A stretch of DNA of 64,000 nt, taken from contig JAFWNM010000029.1 in the NCBI GenBank assembly GCA_017510335.1, positions 98,445 through 162,444 on the forward strand, given 5' to 3'. The number at the start of each line of letters is the position of its first letter. Position 1 is the stretch's first letter. The notes under the pieces were generated by a model. That model searched no databases and had not been told where the DNA came from. It saw nothing but the letters and a program-made list of their open reading frames with translations. This DNA comes from Paracoccaceae bacterium (GTDB lineage Bacteria > Pseudomonadota > Alphaproteobacteria > Rhodobacterales > Rhodobacteraceae). Below are positions 9,983 through 18,974 of the stretch, piece after piece. The position numbers and the translations under genes were made by a program.

Positions 9983-11185
9983 ATGAATTCGACGTTGGAC
10001 ACGACACTCTCTGGCTCCATCGCGGCATCGATCGCGGCGAATGCGGCACGCCTATCCGAAGCATTGAACAACCATATGCGCAACAGCTTTCAACCCGAAA
10101 GCAGAAAAACGCTGCGCAAGTTTCACCCTGCGGAAGTGTCGGAACTGACGGGCATCAGCATGTCCAACCTTAGAACGCGGCATCAGGAAGGTGACTTTCC
10201 GGATGTGGAAACCGATTCCCGCGGCAGGCGCCTGTATTCTGCAGAAGACATCGACCAGATTCGCCATGTGATGGCGCGCACTGGCCGGAATGGCGAAACC
10301 TATTTGCCGGGCCACCGCGCGGGCGATGCGCTTCAGGTCATCTCTATCGTGAATTTCAAGGGCGGGTCCAGCAAGACAACCTCGGCCATCCATCTGGCGC
10401 AGCGCTATGCATTGCGCGGCTATCGTGTGCTGGCTGTGGACATGGACCCGCAGGCCAGCTTGACAACCATGTTCGGCTACAGGCCCGAAATCGAATTTTC
10501 CGAAGGCGGAACTGTCTATGACGCACTGAAGTATCAAGAACCTGTCCCCCTTAGCCAGGTTATTCGTAAAACCTATTTCCACAATCTGGATCTGGCACCA
10601 GCCGGACTGTTGTTGTCGGAATATGAAACCGAAACAGCTTATGCGCTTCAGCACAAGATTGACCCCCCCTTCACGCAGCGGCTGGCCATCGCGCTGGACG
10701 AGGTAGAACAGAACTACGATCTGGTCATCATTGATTGCCCCCCGCAGCTTGGGTTCACCACCATGACTGCGCTGCTTGCCTCAACAGGGCTGCTGATTAC
10801 CGTTGTTCCCAGCATGCTGGACGTGGCGTCCATGGCGCAATTCCTTGAAATGGCCGGGGAAACTGTTCAGACGCTGGAAGATGCAACAGGCCCGATCGAC
10901 TGGTCGTTTCTGAAATTTCTGATCGCGCGGTATGAACCCACAGATGTTCCGCAATCCCAGATGGCAGGTTTTCTGCGGTCTATCCTGCTTGATCAGGTTC
11001 TCAATACGCCCATGCTGAAATCAACAGCCATTTCAGATGCAGGCATGACGCAGCAGACAATTTACGAACTTGACCCCGGACAGGTTGTCAAGAAGACCCT
11101 TGACCGCATTTTGGAAAGCGTCAACGGCGTCGCTGATGAGTTTGAAAAGACAATACAATTGGCTTGGGGCAGAGAGGTTGACTGA
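9983..11185 (+). CDS. repA: RepABC plasmid partition ATPase RepA (ParA family)
   Basis: 400 aa, the normal RepA length. The N-terminal part (about residues 45-90) holds a MerR-like HTH (FHPAEVSELTGISMSNLRTR) used for autoregulation. The deviant Walker A, NFKGGSSKTTSAIHLA, is at about residues 126-140, and Walker B-like LVIIDCPPQLG at about 245. It segregates the replicon by ATP-driven movement of RepB-parS complexes. The ribosome site GAGGGCAGC precedes the ATG. The stop overlaps the repB start by one base (TGATG), the usual repAB coupling. Confidence 0.96.
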   Translation: MNSTLDTTLSGSIAASIAANAARLSEALNNHMRNSFQPESRKTLRKFHPAEVSELTGISMSNLRTRHQEGDFPDVETDSRGRRLYSAEDIDQIRHVMARTGRNGETYLPGHRAGDALQVISIVNFKGGSSKTTSAIHLAQRYALRGYRVLAVDMDPQASLTTMFGYRPEIEFSEGGTVYDALKYQEPVPLSQVIRKTYFHNLDLAPAGLLLSEYETETAYALQHKIDPPFTQRLAIALDEVEQNYDLVIIDCPPQLGFTTMTALLASTGLLITVVPSMLDVASMAQFLEMAGETVQTLEDATGPIDWSFLKFLIARYEPTDVPQSQMAGFLRSILLDQVLNTPMLKSTAISDAGMTQQTIYELDPGQVVKKTLDRILESVNGVADEFEKTIQLAWGREVD

Positions 11186-12147
11186 TGGCTCGTAGAAACC
11201 TGTTTCAGCCCCCTGCCCCACCGGAACCGAATTCCGACGCGGCCAGCAAGGACCAAAAGCCCCGTTTCCCGAATACGGGCGCAATGAGTGGTGTCAGATC
11301 AACCCTCAAGGATCTCTCCAGCAACGCTGTGAGGGATCTTTCCGTCGATGTGATCGAAGAAGCGGGGCCAAAAGACAGGCTGAACTTCAGCGACGCCGAT
11401 GTGGCCACCCTGGCCGAGAGCATACGCCAACATGGCCAGCAAGTGCCAATCATGGTGCGGCCCATCGCCAACAAGCCCGGGCATTACCAGATTGTCTATG
11501 GCCGCCGTCGGCTTCGGGCGCTGCAAACACTGGGCATCCCGGCAAAGGCGCTGGTGCGCAGCCTGTCTGATGAGGAGGCCATTCTTGCCCAAGGTCAGGA
11601 AAATTCCCAACGCCTTGACCCGAGTTTTGTCGAGAAAGCACTTTTTGCCGCCGAACTTATGGCCAATGGCTATGAACAGCCTGTCATCCTGGACGCGCTT
11701 GCCATCGATAAACCGATGCTGTCGCGCATGACAAAAGTTGCGCGCGCGATCCCAGAGTCGGTCATAAAAGCGATCGGTTCTGCGCATGGGGTCGGGCGCA
11801 GACGGTGGGAAGACTTGGCAGACAGGGCGCGGGACGCGAAAATCGACCTGGCGTCACTAATACAAGCGCTGCCGCTGGACGAGATATTGAATTCGGATGA
11901 TCGATTTGCCCGCGTCAGCGATGCGGTTGCCCAGAAGGGAAAATCGTCCGCGGCGCCCCCCCCTGCCCTATCGGTGAAATTGCCTGACGGGACACCACTT
12001 GCCGAAATCAAGGACACACCGCGCGCAGTAACGCTGCGGTTATCAAAGTCTGACCTGCCAGAATTTGCCCAGTGGCTGCGCGACAACGCAGCAACTGAGC
12101 TGACGCGCCTTTATCAGGCGTGGAAGTCCGAGCGTCCATCGGGCTGA
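11185..12147 (+). CDS. repB: RepABC plasmid partition protein RepB (ParB family)
   Basis: 320 aa. The ParB/Spo0J N-terminal nuclease-like domain covers about residues 65-155 (SIRQHGQQVPIMVRPI, YGRRRLRALQTLG, and the box II motif AQGQENSQRLDPSF). A central HTH region follows (ILDALAIDKPMLSRMTKVA). The C-terminal part (LSKSDLPEFAQWLRDNAATEL) is probably the dimerisation domain. It binds the centromere-like palindromes; the best candidates here are at 12427-12442 and 13483-13496. It is translationally coupled to repA. The family call is firm. Confidence 0.95.
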   Translation: MARRNLFQPPAPPEPNSDAASKDQKPRFPNTGAMSGVRSTLKDLSSNAVRDLSVDVIEEAGPKDRLNFSDADVATLAESIRQHGQQVPIMVRPIANKPGHYQIVYGRRRLRALQTLGIPAKALVRSLSDEEAILAQGQENSQRLDPSFVEKALFAAELMANGYEQPVILDALAIDKPMLSRMTKVARAIPESVIKAIGSAHGVGRRRWEDLADRARDAKIDLASLIQALPLDEILNSDDRFARVSDAVAQKGKSSAAPPPALSVKLPDGTPLAEIKDTPRAVTLRLSKSDLPEFAQWLRDNAATELTRLYQAWKSERPSG

Positions 12148-12376
12148 CCAACCACCACCAAGAGCAACATAACACAGGAGCACGACCAGCAGCCCAAAAA
12201 AGAAAGAGCCCCCCAAGGTCACCCCCGGAGAGCCCTATCTGTTCTTTGCACTTTCAGATTTAACAGCTTCTTCGCGCTAGTCAACAACAACCCGTTTGGT
12301 TGAATGATGATTCGTGGCCTTTTCCATGATTTTTGTGAAAACAGGCCCTTTCCCAACCGGTTGTCGTGAAAAAAAC
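12148..12376. ncRNA. repB-repC spacer: presumed incompatibility/counter-transcribed RNA region
   Basis: In characterised repABC replicons this spacer encodes a small antisense RNA that represses repC and determines incompatibility. Here the spacer shows hairpin potential: CAACC/GGTTG near 12286-12301, GGCCTTTTC with GAAAACAGGCC (about 12316-12347), and the palindrome CAACCGGTTG (12354-12363). On the minus strand a run of six T follows GGGGGGCTC (12196-12216), a possible antisense-RNA end. The RNA itself is inferred from family knowledge and its ends are not defined. Confidence 0.4.
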
Positions 12377-13471
12377 ATGGCATTCAGACAAGCAGCCGCC
12401 TCTGTTGGGGTGCGGGAACGCATGGCATTGTCCGCGGACAATTCTGTGCCGGAACGGCATATCATCATCAGCACCGTCCGCACCGCTGCGCCCTTGCTGG
12501 GGTTGAAAGCACCTGTGATCGCCACGCTTGATGCGATGCTGTCATGCCTGCCACCGAACAGGTCACACCATACGGTCTTTGCATCAAACGCCACGCTCGC
12601 GTTCCGGCGCAACGGCATATCGGACAGAACAATCCGTCGGCATGTCGCAATACTGCAAGACGCCGGGCTTCTTGTTCGTCGCGACAGCCCCAACAAAAAG
12701 CGTTTTACAAAGCACAGCAGGCAGGAAGGGAAAGCGCTTATGTTTGGCTTCGATCTGAGCTTGCTATTTGATCGTTTGCACGAAATTGCAACAATCGCTG
12801 CGCAAGCAACGCGGCAGGAAGAACACCTGAATTACCTGCGCACAAAAATCCGCGCAGCCGCGAATGAAGTTCTGCGGATATGGCCCGAAGATGAACGCGC
12901 GCGGGACACTTTGCGAAGCCTTCGCCGCAATCTCTCGCTCGCACAATGCGAGGAACTTTTGCAATCGCTTGTGGAGTCGGCAAGTTCAGACATTTTACCT
13001 ATGGAACAAACACCGGCCAGCACCACAAATCCGTCCGGCAATGACGGTCAAAATGTCCGGCACCATCATAAGGCAAATAAAGAAAATATTGATAAGCCTG
13101 TAAATACGAAAGCCAGCCCTAGCACCGCAACACCAGAAACAAACCCAATGTCGGTAGCAGAACTGATGGACACCTGCACCGAAGCCGCCCAGTTTGCATT
13201 GAATAGGCCACGAACATTCGAAGATGTAATCACCCATGCCCGAACGATGGCCCCGATGATAGGCATAGATTCTGTGAATTACATCACTGCGGAAAAGCGT
13301 CTTGGCCCGGTGGCTACAGCAATTACAGTTATCGCATTGATGCAAATACAAACCAAGATCAGGAAATTGGGCGCTTATTTCAGGGCAATTACACATGGAA
13401 GTAGAAGCCAGGACTTTGACCCAATGCGCCTTGTTCATCGCCTCCGCCGGGAAACCATGGCACCGACGTAG
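12377..13471 (+). CDS. repC: RepABC plasmid replication initiator RepC
   Basis: 364 aa from the ATG at 12377 (MAFRQAAAS); further in-frame starts lie at 12314 (GTG), 12326 and 12422, and none has a good ribosome site. The N-terminal winged-helix DNA-binding region includes FASNATLAFRRNGISDRTIRRH and LQDAGLLVRRDSPNKKRF (about residues 70-115). A low-complexity linker (about 215-260) leads to the conserved C-terminal segment ending KIRKLGAYFRAITHGS. RepC opens the origin, which in this family lies inside repC. The AT-rich linker DNA around 13060-13150 is a plausible origin segment. It is the third gene of the module and is complete. Confidence 0.92.
   Translation: MAFRQAAASVGVRERMALSADNSVPERHIIISTVRTAAPLLGLKAPVIATLDAMLSCLPPNRSHHTVFASNATLAFRRNGISDRTIRRHVAILQDAGLLVRRDSPNKKRFTKHSRQEGKALMFGFDLSLLFDRLHEIATIAAQATRQEEHLNYLRTKIRAAANEVLRIWPEDERARDTLRSLRRNLSLAQCEELLQSLVESASSDILPMEQTPASTTNPSGNDGQNVRHHHKANKENIDKPVNTKASPSTATPETNPMSVAELMDTCTEAAQFALNRPRTFEDVITHARTMAPMIGIDSVNYITAEKRLGPVATAITVIALMQIQTKIRKLGAYFRAITHGSRSQDFDPMRLVHRLRRETMAPT
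12427..12442. other. Perfect 16-bp palindrome, candidate parS copy 1
   Basis: ATTGTCCGCGGACAAT is perfectly palindromic and lies inside the first 25 codons of repC. Its 14-bp core recurs right after repC (13483-13496). RepABC centromere sites are short palindromes of this kind placed in or near the module. The match to RepB is inferred from recurrence and location. Confidence 0.65.
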
Positions 13472-13482
13472 CAAAACACTTA

Positions 13483-13496
13483 TTGTCCGCGGACAA
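13483..13496. other. Perfect 14-bp palindrome, candidate parS copy 2
   Basis: TTGTCCGCGGACAA starts 12 bases after the repC stop and repeats the core of the palindrome at 12427-12442. A degenerate copy lacking GT in the left arm (ATTCCGCGGACAAT) occurs at about 14369-14382 inside the next-but-one gene. Two exact copies bracketing repC support a centromere or incompatibility role. Confidence 0.65.
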
Positions 13497-13605
13497 AACA
13501 CGACTTATCTGAACAGCGGCGCTTGAATGCATGGCCAAAACAGGCAAATACAACCACGCAGCATTTCAAGCTTGTCTAACGAAGCACAGTAGAAAGGCGG
13601 ATTTT

Positions 13606-14064
13606 GTGACGATCTACGTTGATGCCGATGCCTGCCCGGTCAAGGATGAAGTTGCCCGCGTGGGCACACGCCACAAGGTGCGGATCAAAATTGTTTCAAA
13701 CGGCGGAATCCGGCCATCTGAAAATCCCTTGATCGACACTGTAATCGTGGACCATGGCCCTGACGAAGCGGATAGATGGATTGCCGAACATGCTGGCACG
13801 GGTGATGTAGTTGTTACCGCTGATATTCCCCTGGCAGCAAAATGTATCGCTGCAGGGGCACAAGTTCTGAAACACAATGGCGAAATCCTGAGCAATGCGA
13901 ATATCGGCAATATCCTTGCCACGCGCGATCTTATGTCAGACCTGCGTGCCGCTGATCCGTTTTTGCAGGGCAGGGGGCGCAGCTTTTCGAAGGCTGATCG
14001 ATCGCGTTTTCTTGATGCGCTTGACAAAGCCCTGATACGCGCGGCCCGCGAGCATAAGCTGTAG
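13606..14064 (+). CDS. YaiI/YqxD (DUF188, UPF0178) family protein
   Basis: 152 aa from a GTG at 13606 with AGAAAGGCGG upstream; this gives the canonical family N-terminus (V/M)[15 protein letters not shown]. An upstream ATG at 13531 would add 25 non-family residues. Other conserved segments are [39 protein letters not shown] and [16 protein letters not shown]. The acidic N-terminal motif and fold resemble PIN-like nucleases, but the biochemical role of the family is not established. It follows the replication module on the same strand with about 110 bp of spacer. Confidence 0.9.
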   Translation: MTIYVDADACPVKDEVARVGTRHKVRIKIVSNGGIRPSENPLIDTVIVDHGPDEADRWIAEHAGTGDVVVTADIPLAAKCIAAGAQVLKHNGEILSNANIGNILATRDLMSDLRAADPFLQGRGRSFSKADRSRFLDALDKALIRAAREHKL

Positions 14065-14097
14065 GGTGCAGGTTTTCCGCATCAGCCAACAGCAGCG

Positions 14098-16650
14098 TTA
14101 TTGCGCGCGGGCGCGTTCGCGTGCAACCGCCCACCCATTCAACCATGCAAGCCCGGCAAGTGTCAGGCCCAGCCCTAGGAACGCCCCGGCGCGCAATAAG
14201 CCGTCAAGTTCTGCCGCGTCAATCAGGAACGCTTTGGCGACGGCCAGACCCGCTAGGGAAAGCCCGATCTTGCGCAGGTCGGAACGGCCCTTCAGCAAAC
14301 CACCTGTCAGAACGACGACACCAGCCGCAAGTATAGCAAATGTATAGGCATATAACTCTGGTTGCGCGATTCCGCGGACAATGCGCAAGTCCTCGCCTTG
14401 CCACAACTGCCGCAACGCACTTCCACACCAGACGGCAGCCAATGCCCAGCCCGTCAGCTTAAGGGCCCGCCACACGGACAACCAGATAAGCAAACCAGCA
14501 GGCAAAAGATATGCCAGGATCAAATCATTAAAAACCGGCCAACCTGCGACTGGTCCAGAAAAAGGCCAATGGCCAAAGATAGGCGAAGTGGGATAAAGTG
14601 TGCTAAAACAAAGTGTTAACCCCCCCAATGCACCAGTAACCCATGCAATTCCACGCCGCAGACGCGGAAATACCGGCAAATGCGCGCGTTTGACCTGAAT
14701 CCATGCCAGAACGATCATGACACTCGCATGCAGACCCAATTGCGCATGTGGCCCTATACTGTCGGGCAACGCGCGGGCAATGAATATAGCCCCCGCGATA
14801 GCAGCACCTGCCACAAGCCCTGTTTCAACCACCAGCCTGGCGTGGCTGCGCAGCGCTACGTCGCGCAAACCTGAGTGTATCATCAATGCCAATGCCGGTC
14901 CTGCAAGTGTTGCCACAAGTGACGCCAGCATTTCGGCAAATGCGGCCTCGGACAGGTGCCACCCAATGCCCGGGGCCAGAACCAGCCGCCACAGCAATGC
15001 CATAGACGCCAGTATCTGGAACACCCCAAGTGCAGGAATATCGAAGCGCCGGTCCAGTGTCGCGGCTGCCACCATCAGCACAGCCAGCGCAATAGTCAGT
15101 GCGGCCTGGCCCAGCACCATCATCAAGCCAAGCGCAACGAACGCAAAAGCCACTGCTGCCGACGCCCCCAATCGTGGCCCTTGTCCAGCATCTTGCGCCG
15201 CGTAGCGCAGCGCCAGAACTGTGGCCAAGCCAGCAAGCGCCATAGCGTGCAACGCCCAGACATAGGGGCCCAGTATGCCCGCCGGCAGCCATGTTGTTTC
15301 GAGCGCGACAATCGCAGCACCGGGAAGGGCAAGGCCCGCCAGCGTAAAGGGGGCATGCCGCCCGGGGCGCTGTGCCTCGCCTCGCCAGATCAAGGCCCAG
15401 CCCGCGATGACGCCAAGGCCAAGTATCTGACTGACGTGAAGTGGCATGTCCGCTTCAGGGGCTTGTATCGCATGAAATGCATTGAAAACCGGGCCTGATA
15501 TTATGGCCTGCCAAACTAACCATAACGGCAGGGCCAGAACTGGTAACACCAACTGGTCGGCAAGCGCTGGCGCGCGCAAACACCAACGCGCAATCAGCAC
15601 GGCCAACAGCGCTATTCCAACAGGTCCAGCCATGCCCGGAACCAGAAGCGCCAGCGAAAGGGCTGCAACTGTGCTGGCGGCAAAACTGGCACGCACGCCC
15701 CGAACCGGCCTTGTGCGGCCCAAGGCGCGCGGGCCGTCAACCACTGGCATTATATACCCGAAGGGCAGGGTCATCGCTGCGCCTGCCACAATCAGTAACG
15801 CAATCGAAAACGCCAGTTCATCCGCGCCCGCCAACCGCCAGATGACCATTGCCGTGACCGGAAAAACAAGGGCCAGCCAACTGACCCAGCCCCACCGCCG
15901 TCTTGCATCAATACCCAGCCCAGCAAGTGCCAATAAGGCAAAGTAGCCAAACAGCACAGCGGGCGGCGTCCCCCCGCCACCAAGTGCAAAAGGCACGCCC
16001 GCGCCCGCAACAATTCCAAGTGCTGCCAGAATTGGCCCGTGTATCCAGCCCAACGCGATGGCCCCAAGCGCCAGCAACGCCAACGCAGCAAATGCCGTGC
16101 CGGGGGCTATCATGGCATACAGATGCAGCGCCGCAAGCACCGCGGCCATTGCGATGACAAGCCCTGCGCCTGACAGGGTTGCAGGCAGCATATCGCCCGC
16201 GAAAGGACGGCGGCGCAACCATTCCCCGGCCGCGCCAAGCAAGGCCCCCAGAAACAGCGCCAGAACAACGCGCGCCTGCGGTGTCAGAAGGCCCGTTTCC
16301 ACAGCATATTGCACCAGAAAAACGCCTGAAAGCACCAGCGTTACCCCTGCAGCGGGATAGACCCAGTTATCGCGCAACCAAAGCCCCAGTCGGGCAAACG
16401 CGCTGGTGGTGCGTTTGGGGCGTGTCGTTTTCGGCAGGCCCGGTACGGCGACAGCAGAAGGGGCGTCTTGCGTGGCGCTGGCAAGCGTTGCTGTGCCATC
16501 TGCGCTTGGGTCAGTGGGGCTGTCCGCCTGCTGAATCTGGACAGCCTTGCGCAGGGTCGCAACTTCGCGTTCCAGACGCGCTGCGCGCGTGCGTGTTGTC
16601 AACGCGACCCACAGCGCGACCGCGCCAATGACAAAACCGACAAGGTCCAT
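14098..16650 (-). CDS. Large DUF2339 polytopic membrane protein
   Basis: 850 aa from the ATG at 16650, which is preceded by TCAGGGGGTGGGCGTC; a start at 16692 has no such site. The N-terminus has one hydrophobic segment (LVGFVIGAVALWVAL) followed by a short coiled-coil-like stretch (RAARLEREVATLRKAVQIQQ) and a low-complexity linker. From about residue 90 there are some 25 closely spaced hydrophobic helices. This is the DUF2339 layout. It has no catalytic motif and no known function. It converges on the DUF188 gene with a 33-bp gap. Confidence 0.88.
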   Translation of the reverse strand: MDLVGFVIGAVALWVALTTRTRAARLEREVATLRKAVQIQQADSPTDPSADGTATLASATQDAPSAVAVPGLPKTTRPKRTTSAFARLGLWLRDNWVYPAAGVTLVLSGVFLVQYAVETGLLTPQARVVLALFLGALLGAAGEWLRRRPFAGDMLPATLSGAGLVIAMAAVLAALHLYAMIAPGTAFAALALLALGAIALGWIHGPILAALGIVAGAGVPFALGGGGTPPAVLFGYFALLALAGLGIDARRRWGWVSWLALVFPVTAMVIWRLAGADELAFSIALLIVAGAAMTLPFGYIMPVVDGPRALGRTRPVRGVRASFAASTVAALSLALLVPGMAGPVGIALLAVLIARWCLRAPALADQLVLPVLALPLWLVWQAIISGPVFNAFHAIQAPEADMPLHVSQILGLGVIAGWALIWRGEAQRPGRHAPFTLAGLALPGAAIVALETTWLPAGILGPYVWALHAMALAGLATVLALRYAAQDAGQGPRLGASAAVAFAFVALGLMMVLGQAALTIALAVLMVAAATLDRRFDIPALGVFQILASMALLWRLVLAPGIGWHLSEAAFAEMLASLVATLAGPALALMIHSGLRDVALRSHARLVVETGLVAGAAIAGAIFIARALPDSIGPHAQLGLHASVMIVLAWIQVKRAHLPVFPRLRRGIAWVTGALGGLTLCFSTLYPTSPIFGHWPFSGPVAGWPVFNDLILAYLLPAGLLIWLSVWRALKLTGWALAAVWCGSALRQLWQGEDLRIVRGIAQPELYAYTFAILAAGVVVLTGGLLKGRSDLRKIGLSLAGLAVAKAFLIDAAELDGLLRAGAFLGLGLTLAGLAWLNGWAVARERARAQ

Positions 16651-16771
16651 GACGCCCACCCCCTGACGCAGCCAGGTCGTGTGGCCACGCAATTGTCTGC
16701 ATGGCGCGCACCGTGGCCTATCTGCGGCCCGTGATCAAGCTTTGGCGCGGGTGAATGACGCGCGACCCCGC

Positions 16772-17227
16772 TTAGGTGTTGTGATACTTCGCATCAAGCG
16801 CGTCAATCGCCTCCACATTCCCAGCAGAACGCCCCGCGGGGTCAAATGTCTGCGCAAGATACGCATCGGCAATCGCTTTCGCCAGTTCCACGCCGACGAC
16901 ACGCGCCCCCATTGTGATGATCTGGGCGTTGTTTGACAGCGCCGCGCGTTCGGCGGAATAGGTATCATGACATTGTGCGGCGCGAATGCCCGGAACCTTG
17001 TTTGCAGATACGCAAACCCCGATTCCAGTGCCGCATACCAGAATGGCGCGGTCAAATTCGCCTGCCATCACCTTGGTTGCCACACGGTCCGACAGGTTTG
17101 CATAGAAGGGGTCTGCGCCTTGCGGTCCGTGGGACAGGTCAACAACGTCATGCTGGTCCTGTAGGTAGTCCGCCAGCATTTTGGCCAGCGTTTCGCCTGC
17201 ACTGTCACCGGCAATTGCTATTTTCAT
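16772..17227 (-). CDS. rpiB: RpiB/LacAB-family sugar-phosphate isomerase
   Basis: 151 aa, normal for RpiB. The N-terminus [12 protein letters not shown] holds the phosphate/base loop, [13 protein letters not shown] carries the catalytic Cys (about residue 65), and [19 protein letters not shown] the conserved His/Thr. It interconverts aldose and ketose phosphates (ribose-5-P/ribulose-5-P in classical RpiB). Because it sits beside a TpiA2-like gene, a DeoR regulator and a small transaldolase, a tetrulose-phosphate isomerase role as in EryI is equally possible. The ribosome site is AAGGAGCAGATC. It is the last gene of the three-gene minus-strand operon. Confidence 0.9.
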   Translation of the reverse strand: MKIAIAGDSAGETLAKMLADYLQDQHDVVDLSHGPQGADPFYANLSDRVATKVMAGEFDRAILVCGTGIGVCVSANKVPGIRAAQCHDTYSAERAALSNNAQIITMGARVVGVELAKAIADAYLAQTFDPAGRSAGNVEAIDALDAKYHNT

Positions 17228-17239
17228 GATCTGCTCCTT

Positions 17240-18028
17240 TCAGGAATGTTCAGGATGCGGGGGCCTGTCCAGCGCCACAGCGCACCGGGCAAGGATGTCC
17301 AGATACCCGTCCGCGTTCCACGCGGCGCGGCCTATGAACAACCCGTCGATATGCGGGCGGGTAATCAGTTCGGCGCAATTCTCGGACGTAACGGAACCAC
17401 CATACAGACAGGCAACGCGCGCGCCACATAGGTCCGAGGCCAGTGCAGCAATCTCGGCCTGGCGGGCATCTGCATATTCTGCGCTTGCAGGGGTGCCACC
17501 TGCGCCAATTGCCCAGACAGGTTCATAGGCAAACAACATGGGGGCCTGTTTTTGTGTCTTGTTCAGTTTCGACAGGGCACCCCTGACTTGACGTGCCAGC
17601 ACTTCGGTGGCGCGGTCTGCATCCCTGTCTTGTGCGGTTTCCCCTATGCAGATAAGCGGCACCAGGCCGTGGCGGATTGCTGCCTGTGCTTTCAGGCCGA
17701 CAGTTTCATCTGTTTCGCCAAAATGGGTGCGACGCTCGGAATGGCCAAGCTCCACCATCTGTAGCCCGCAATCCACCAGCATGGGTGCCGAGATTTCGCC
17801 CGTCCATGCACCTGCGTCAGCCCAATGCATATTCTGCGCCCCGACCATGATATCGGTGTGTGCCAAGGCGTCGCGCACTTGTCGCACTGCCGTGAATGGC
17901 GGAATGATAAAACGCTGGATGTCACGCGTACCCGGGGCCTGTGCCAGCGTCCGCGCAAAAGCCATCGCATCGGGGAGGGTCTTGTTCATTTTCCAGCTTG
18001 TGCCGATCCATTTTCTTGCAGAACTCAT
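17240..18028 (-). CDS. Triosephosphate isomerase-family enzyme (TpiA2/tetrulose-phosphate isomerase-like)
   Basis: 262 aa TIM barrel with all catalytic residues: Lys in GTSWKMNKT (about 9-16), His in VELGHSERR (about 97-105) and Glu in YEPVWAIG (about 170-177), plus the phosphate loop YGGSV and GLFIGRAAW. The GTSWKMNK version of the first motif, rather than the GNWKMNG usual in glycolytic enzymes, and the neighbouring rpiB suggest a paralogue acting on tetrulose or ketose phosphates (EryH/LerI-like) rather than the main glycolytic enzyme. Its ATG overlaps the deoR stop (ATGA, 18025-18028). Confidence 0.85.
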   Translation of the reverse strand: MSSARKWIGTSWKMNKTLPDAMAFARTLAQAPGTRDIQRFIIPPFTAVRQVRDALAHTDIMVGAQNMHWADAGAWTGEISAPMLVDCGLQMVELGHSERRTHFGETDETVGLKAQAAIRHGLVPLICIGETAQDRDADRATEVLARQVRGALSKLNKTQKQAPMLFAYEPVWAIGAGGTPASAEYADARQAEIAALASDLCGARVACLYGGSVTSENCAELITRPHIDGLFIGRAAWNADGYLDILARCAVALDRPPHPEHS

Positions 18029-18816
18029 GTGTCATACTCCGGGATGGGGGCAGGGCAGGGGGCCAGGGTTATGGCTATGCCCGCGCGGTCCAGTTCGGTC
18101 ATGATGGCGGCATCGGGCAATTGGTCTGTGATGATCTCGTCAAATTCCGACAACCCTGCAAGGCGGTGCAATGCCGTGCGCCCGAACCGCGTGTGGTTGA
18201 CCAGCAAACACCGGCGCTGTGCGGCATCCATCATCGCGCGTTTGGCACGAATGACGGTTTCATCCATATGGAACACATCCAGCCCTGCCACTGCAGGCGC
18301 TGAAATGAACGCAATATCCGCGCGCAGGCGCGACAATGCCCCTTCTGTGACCATTCCGAAATAGGCATGGTATTTCAGTGAATAGACCCCACCCAAAGCA
18401 ATCAGTCCGAACCCCTGTTCAGCGCGGTGCTGGTCAATGATGGCCGCGTTATTGGTGATTACTGTCAACGGTCTGCACCCCAACAACCCCGCGCCCAGCA
18501 CGGCGGCCATCGACCCGTCATTGACCATGACCGTCATGCCCGGTTCTACAAGGGCCAGCGCGGCGGCGGCCATGGCGGCCTTGGCCTGCTGGCCCTGCTG
18601 CGCGCGATAGTGAAAATCGCTTTCAAACTGGGTGCCCGCTTCAATGGTTGCGCCGCCCCTGATCTTGCGCAGCAACCCCTGCGATTCCAGATCGTCCAGA
18701 TCGCGGTGAACGGTCATTTTGGACACTGCAAACCGTTCGGCAATAGTGTCCAGATCGACCGCGCCGTTGCGAACCAGAAGATCCATGATTGCTTGCCTGC
18801 GTTCGTCGCGTTTCAT
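18025..18816 (-). CDS. DeoR/GlpR-family transcriptional regulator
   Basis: 263 aa from the ATG at 18816 (AAAGGGTATGTG upstream; an adjacent GTG at 18819 is also possible). The N-terminal HTH is RRQAIMDLLVRNGAVDLDTI then FAVSKMTVHRDLDDLESQG (residues about 6-50), followed by the DeoR signature wing LLRKIRGGATI. The C-terminal DeoRC sugar-phosphate sensing domain contains VMVNDGSMAAVLG, LTVITNNAAI and AFISAPAVAGLDVFHMDE. It probably represses its own operon (tpiA-like, rpiB) and the divergent transaldolase, with a sugar phosphate as inducer. Confidence 0.9.
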   Translation of the reverse strand: MKRDERRQAIMDLLVRNGAVDLDTIAERFAVSKMTVHRDLDDLESQGLLRKIRGGATIEAGTQFESDFHYRAQQGQQAKAAMAAAALALVEPGMTVMVNDGSMAAVLGAGLLGCRPLTVITNNAAIIDQHRAEQGFGLIALGGVYSLKYHAYFGMVTEGALSRLRADIAFISAPAVAGLDVFHMDETVIRAKRAMMDAAQRRCLLVNHTRFGRTALHRLAGLSEFDEIITDQLPDAAIMTELDRAGIAITLAPCPAPIPEYDT

Positions 18817-18885
18817 CACATACCCTTTTGCAGTTATCGCTCATCTAACATGAAACTGGACATAATCAACAATCATAATGTTATT

Positions 18886-18904
18886 TTGTGATTTTTATTG
18901 TGAT
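18886..18904. promoter_or_regulatory. Candidate DeoR operator: direct repeat TTGTGAT
   Basis: TTGTGAT occurs at 18886-18892 and again at 18898-18904, 12 bp apart, in the very AT-rich segment between the divergent deoR (start 18816) and transaldolase (start 18975) genes. DeoR-family proteins often bind direct repeats; the link to this regulator is positional. Confidence 0.4.
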
Positions 18905-18974
18905 AAACAACAAGGCTATGTATGTTCGCGGTAACATCAATCACAAACTTCACGCTGAACAAGGGAACCCCTGC

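Noticed and set aside
12314-12376. Upstream GTG/ATG starts for repC
   Set aside because: The extra 21 residues lie in the presumed antisense-RNA spacer and do not look like RepC N-termini; the ATG at 12377 is preferred, though no start has a clear ribosome site.
13531-13605. N-terminal extension of the DUF188 protein
   Set aside because: The family begins at (M/V)[10 protein letters not shown]; the GTG at 13606 has a suitable ribosome site and the 25 extra residues have no family match.
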